Source: CBDUBH01 sp965365345
Lineage (GTDB): Bacteria; Bacteroidota; Ignavibacteria; Ignavibacteriales; SURF-24
Assembly: GCA_965365345.1 (NCBI GenBank)
Contig: CBDUBH010000122.1
Location: 1-8,169, forward strand
Length of the DNA: 8,169 bases
Reading direction: 5' to 3'
Part shown: positions 6,183 through 8,169 of the stretch, piece by piece
Position numbering within the stretch: the stretch's first letter is position 1
Layout of the letters: every line of letters starts with the position of its first letter
Notes under the pieces: model-generated
Told to the model about the DNA's origin: nothing
What the model saw: only the letters and a program-made list of their open reading frames with translations
The model's database searches: none
Translations under genes and position numbers: made by a program

Positions 6183-6677
6183 ATGAATTTTAATGAAGAA
6201 TTAATTTTAAGATCAAGAAAAACAAAATATATAAAATCACTGATCGCGGCTTTAACCTTTACAGCATTCGGTATAAAGCTAATTCATACCACCGGCTCTA
6301 TTGCAGGATGGATCATAGTCTTATTTTTCGGATTTGCCGCAATTGCTTCCCTTATTCCGGTATTGCCAAAACAATCCTATTTAAAGATTGATCTGAGAGG
6401 ATTTACCGTTAGAAGTATGTTTCAAACAATAAAAATAAATTGGCATGAAGTTGAAAACTTTGAAGCAGTAAAAAGGAATTTTAAAAGCGCGGTGACTTAT
6501 TCATACAAAAATAAAACTCATTTCAATTATATGAATGTTGAAAATATTTTCGGTAAAAAAGAAGTGCTGCCTGATGTTTACGGAATGGAAGCAAAGGAAT
6601 TGGCAGAGCTTTTGGAAAGATTCAGAATTAAATCACGATTTGCAAATTTTGAAAATATTAATCACGAATTAATTTAA
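6183..6677 (+). CDS. Small two-helix membrane protein with PH-like cytosolic domain (STM3941-like)
   Basis: The 164-residue protein has two adjacent hydrophobic helices (about 19-36 and 40-61) separated by a short turn, then a soluble C-terminal domain. That domain reads as a compact PH-like fold: strands around YLKIDLRGFTVRS (66-78), KINWHEVENFEAV (84-96), and a final helix after the motif LPDVYGMEAKELAELLERFR (129-148). The last motif is the ending I associate with STM3941-type membrane proteins, a family without a firm function. The ATG at 6183 has GAGGA eight bases upstream, supporting this start. It is a single-gene unit, divergent from dapF and closed by a hairpin terminator 36 bases after the stop. 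Residues 149-164 extend past the usual end. Coding status is secure; family call moderate; role unknown. Confidence 0.8.
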   Translation: MNFNEELILRSRKTKYIKSLIAALTFTAFGIKLIHTTGSIAGWIIVLFFGFAAIASLIPVLPKQSYLKIDLRGFTVRSMFQTIKINWHEVENFEAVKRNFKSAVTYSYKNKTHFNYMNVENIFGKKEVLPDVYGMEAKELAELLERFRIKSRFANFENINHELI

Positions 6678-6713
6678 TGATCTGAATAATTTAGCAATGG
6701 ATTTTTAATTTAT

Positions 6714-6748
6714 AATTGCGCGGATATTTAAATCCGCGCAATTTTTTT
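6714..6748 (+). terminator. Rho-independent terminator of the PH-like gene, between convergent genes
   Basis: A perfect 12-bp GC-rich stem (AATTGCGCGGAT at 6714-6725 pairs with ATCCGCGCAATT at 6732-6743) has a six-base loop and a run of T up to 6748. The T tract makes it a good plus-strand terminator. It lies 9 bases past the stop of the convergent minus-strand gene and may also stop that transcript, although the minus-strand side lacks a proper U run. Confidence 0.88.
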
Positions 6749-6756
6749 AATATTAA

Positions 6757-8169
6757 TTATACACCGATCATTCCGCCGACCGCGGCAAAAATTCCGGATA
6801 CAACAGCAGAACCAAATGCCCACCAAGCAGCAGTTGAAGCGGTCTTTCTAACTTCATCTGCTTGATGAACGGCTTCTTTTTTAGCATCTTCAAGTCTTCT
6901 GGTTATTTCCGCCTGCATCTGATCAACTTTATGCGAAACTTTATCGCGTGCGGTTTCAATTCTTCTTATCAATCGTTCGGCATCCTCTTCGGTCATATCT
7001 TTACGGGAAGAAGCTATAATTGATTTCAAAGAATCACGGTCAAGTGATTTTACTCTTCTTTGTAATGCATCAACTCCGGCTTTGGGATCACTGAAAAGTT
7101 TTTGCAGATCGTTAACAACACTATCTTCATCATCAGATGTCTTTAATGAACTAACATAACTTTTTACTTTTTCCATTATTCCGTTAGATGCATCTCCGGG
7201 CCCGCTTTGTGCGGTAGATGTTAAGCTTTGAATTACACTGTAAACTTTATCTATGATACTGTTTGCGTCCTCTTTACTCATATCTTGTCTTTCTGCAATA
7301 ACAGTTGCAATTGTATCACGATCAATATGAGCTAAACGGTTTCTTAGAGAATCGGCTGCACCTTTGGGATCGCTGAACAATCTTTCAAGATCTTTTTTAA
7401 TTGCATCGGGATTAAGTTCTTCTTTTCCGGTCCTTCTTAAATAATCTTCGATCTGTTTTCTAGTTGCCTCGGCTTGTTCTGGCGCAACTCCGGCAATATG
7501 CATTGCAGAATCAGTTACTTTAGAAACATTATCTTTATCTGATGTGGCGTGTTGTTTTATTTTACTGATAGCGTTACTGATACCGTTTGCAAATGCTTTT
7601 GCATTACTTTCGGTATAGCCTTCTGTTTTAAGGGTTGCAACAATTGTATCAGTATCAATGATAGGACCGTGATGAGCATTGATAGCTCTAATTTCAGTTT
7701 CATTTAATAACTTTGCAAATTCCATCGCAATCTGATGCGGATCAACTTCCTTAGGTTTTAATTGAGCTACATAACTTTGGATTTCCTTTTTAACATCATC
7801 ATCATCAACATTTCCGAAAATTTCTTCGCGAACTGCTCCTGCAACTTTTGCTGCAGTATCAGCCATTTTTTGTTCATCGGATTTGGTAAACATAGAAGTG
7901 GTAGTGTTATAAACTGAACGTAATCCTGTTCCGGCAACTCTTACAAGCGAGCCGACCAAAGATGAAACAGCGCTTACTTCTATTGTCATCATTGCAACAT
8001 AAAACAATCCCCAAATAACCAATCCGAGAATTGCACCGACAGTTGCATTAGAAGTTAAACTTAATTCTGCAGCAAGCCAGCTTGCAAAAAACAATGCTAT
8101 ACTTGCAGTTATTATGGACCAAATTCCAAATGCACTGCTGATTGTTCTTGCGGTTTCACCGACTGTAGA
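6757..8169 (-). CDS. Unnamed membrane protein with three ~75-residue repeats (partial, start beyond right edge)
   Basis: The frame stays open from the stop at 6757 to the window edge (470 residues visible), and the residues upstream of the first possible TTG (8094) continue a membrane helix, so the true start lies outside. Visible-residue numbering: membrane helices at about 16-36 and 43-65; soluble region 90-410; three repeats at about 130-205, 240-316 and 335-411; charged coiled coil 405-445; C-terminal glycine-rich membrane helix 448-469 (WWAFGSAVVSGIFAAVGGMIG). Repeats 2 and 3 share LFSDPK, a D-R-D-[TS] turn (283-286, 377-380), and D-M-[ST]-[KE]-E-D-A followed by a helix; repeat 1 is divergent (DTDT at 172-175, no SDPK). 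I do not recognise a named family. The region between helices 2 and 3 probably lies on one side of the membrane. It converges with the PH-like gene. No function is assigned. Confidence 0.88.
   Translation of the reverse strand, partial: STVGETARTISSAFGIWSIITASIALFFASWLAAELSLTSNATVGAILGLVIWGLFYVAMMTIEVSAVSSLVGSLVRVAGTGLRSVYNTTTSMFTKSDEQKMADTAAKVAGAVREEIFGNVDDDDVKKEIQSYVAQLKPKEVDPHQIAMEFAKLLNETEIRAINAHHGPIIDTDTIVATLKTEGYTESNAKAFANGISNAISKIKQHATSDKDNVSKVTDSAMHIAGVAPEQAEATRKQIEDYLRRTGKEELNPDAIKKDLERLFSDPKGAADSLRNRLAHIDRDTIATVIAERQDMSKEDANSIIDKVYSVIQSLTSTAQSGPGDASNGIMEKVKSYVSSLKTSDDEDSVVNDLQKLFSDPKAGVDALQRRVKSLDRDSLKSIIASSRKDMTEEDAERLIRRIETARDKVSHKVDQMQAEITRRLEDAKKEAVHQADEVRKTASTAAWWAFGSAVVSGIFAAVGGMIGV
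6946..7779 (-). repeat. Three tandem protein repeats encoded within the right-edge membrane protein
   Basis: The units are about 75-77 residues each and are separated by linkers of roughly 20-35 residues (visible residues 130-205, 240-316, 335-411). Shared core: a helix start ending in Y-[VL], an acidic helix leading to L[FL], then an ID-x-D-[TS]-[IL] turn, a short helix and an E-[DS]-A helix. Repeats 2 and 3 are clearly alike; repeat 1 is recognisable mainly by the turn and the helix pattern. DNA identity is low, so duplication is old. Confidence 0.7.

Noticed and set aside
8092..8094. TTG as the start codon of the right-edge membrane protein
   Set aside because: The frame continues to the window edge, the upstream residues form a membrane helix in register, and no SD is present before the TTG. 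The gene is treated as partial.

Overview
The window is an AT-rich, gene-dense stretch of bacterial chromosome that looks like core genome. Protein style (Lys/Ile/Asn-rich, with frequent TPR proteins), the efp-accB-accC gene order and the AT-rich spacers suggest a member of the Bacteroidota/Ignavibacteriota-Chlorobiota side of the FCB group. Several genes carry clear Shine-Dalgarno (SD) sequences, which is less typical of Bacteroidia and fits an Ignavibacteria-like lineage better. This placement is inferred from the look of the sequence, not from a search.

Layout, left to right. (1) 1-1780, minus strand: an efp-accB-accC operon encoding elongation factor P and the biotin carboxyl carrier and biotin carboxylase subunits of acetyl-CoA carboxylase; accC runs off the left edge. 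(2) 1904-4463, minus strand: a membrane-anchored TPR protein, a CehA/McbA-like PHP metallohydrolase, tRNA-Arg(CCG) and a second membrane-anchored TPR protein (YfgM-like topology), closed by a strong terminator at 1904-1931. No convincing terminator separates the members, so they may form one transcription unit with the tRNA embedded in it. (3) 4533-5849, minus strand: dapF (diaminopimelate epimerase, for lysine and peptidoglycan) followed by a small ABM-fold protein, closed by a terminator at 4533-4563. (4) 5850-6182: a 333-base divergent spacer. (5) 6183-6748, plus strand: a single gene for a small two-helix membrane protein with a PH-like cytosolic domain and its own terminator. (6) 6757-8169, minus strand: a large unnamed membrane protein open at the right edge, with two N-terminal membrane helices, three repeats of about 75 residues, a coiled coil and a glycine-rich C-terminal membrane helix.

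I see no phage, insertion sequence, CRISPR array or defence system. Most genes are conserved housekeeping types. The items most worth a second look are the triple-repeat membrane protein at the right edge, a perfect 20-bp palindrome in front of the TPR/PHP operon, the tRNA placed between protein genes, and the possibly leaderless dapF.
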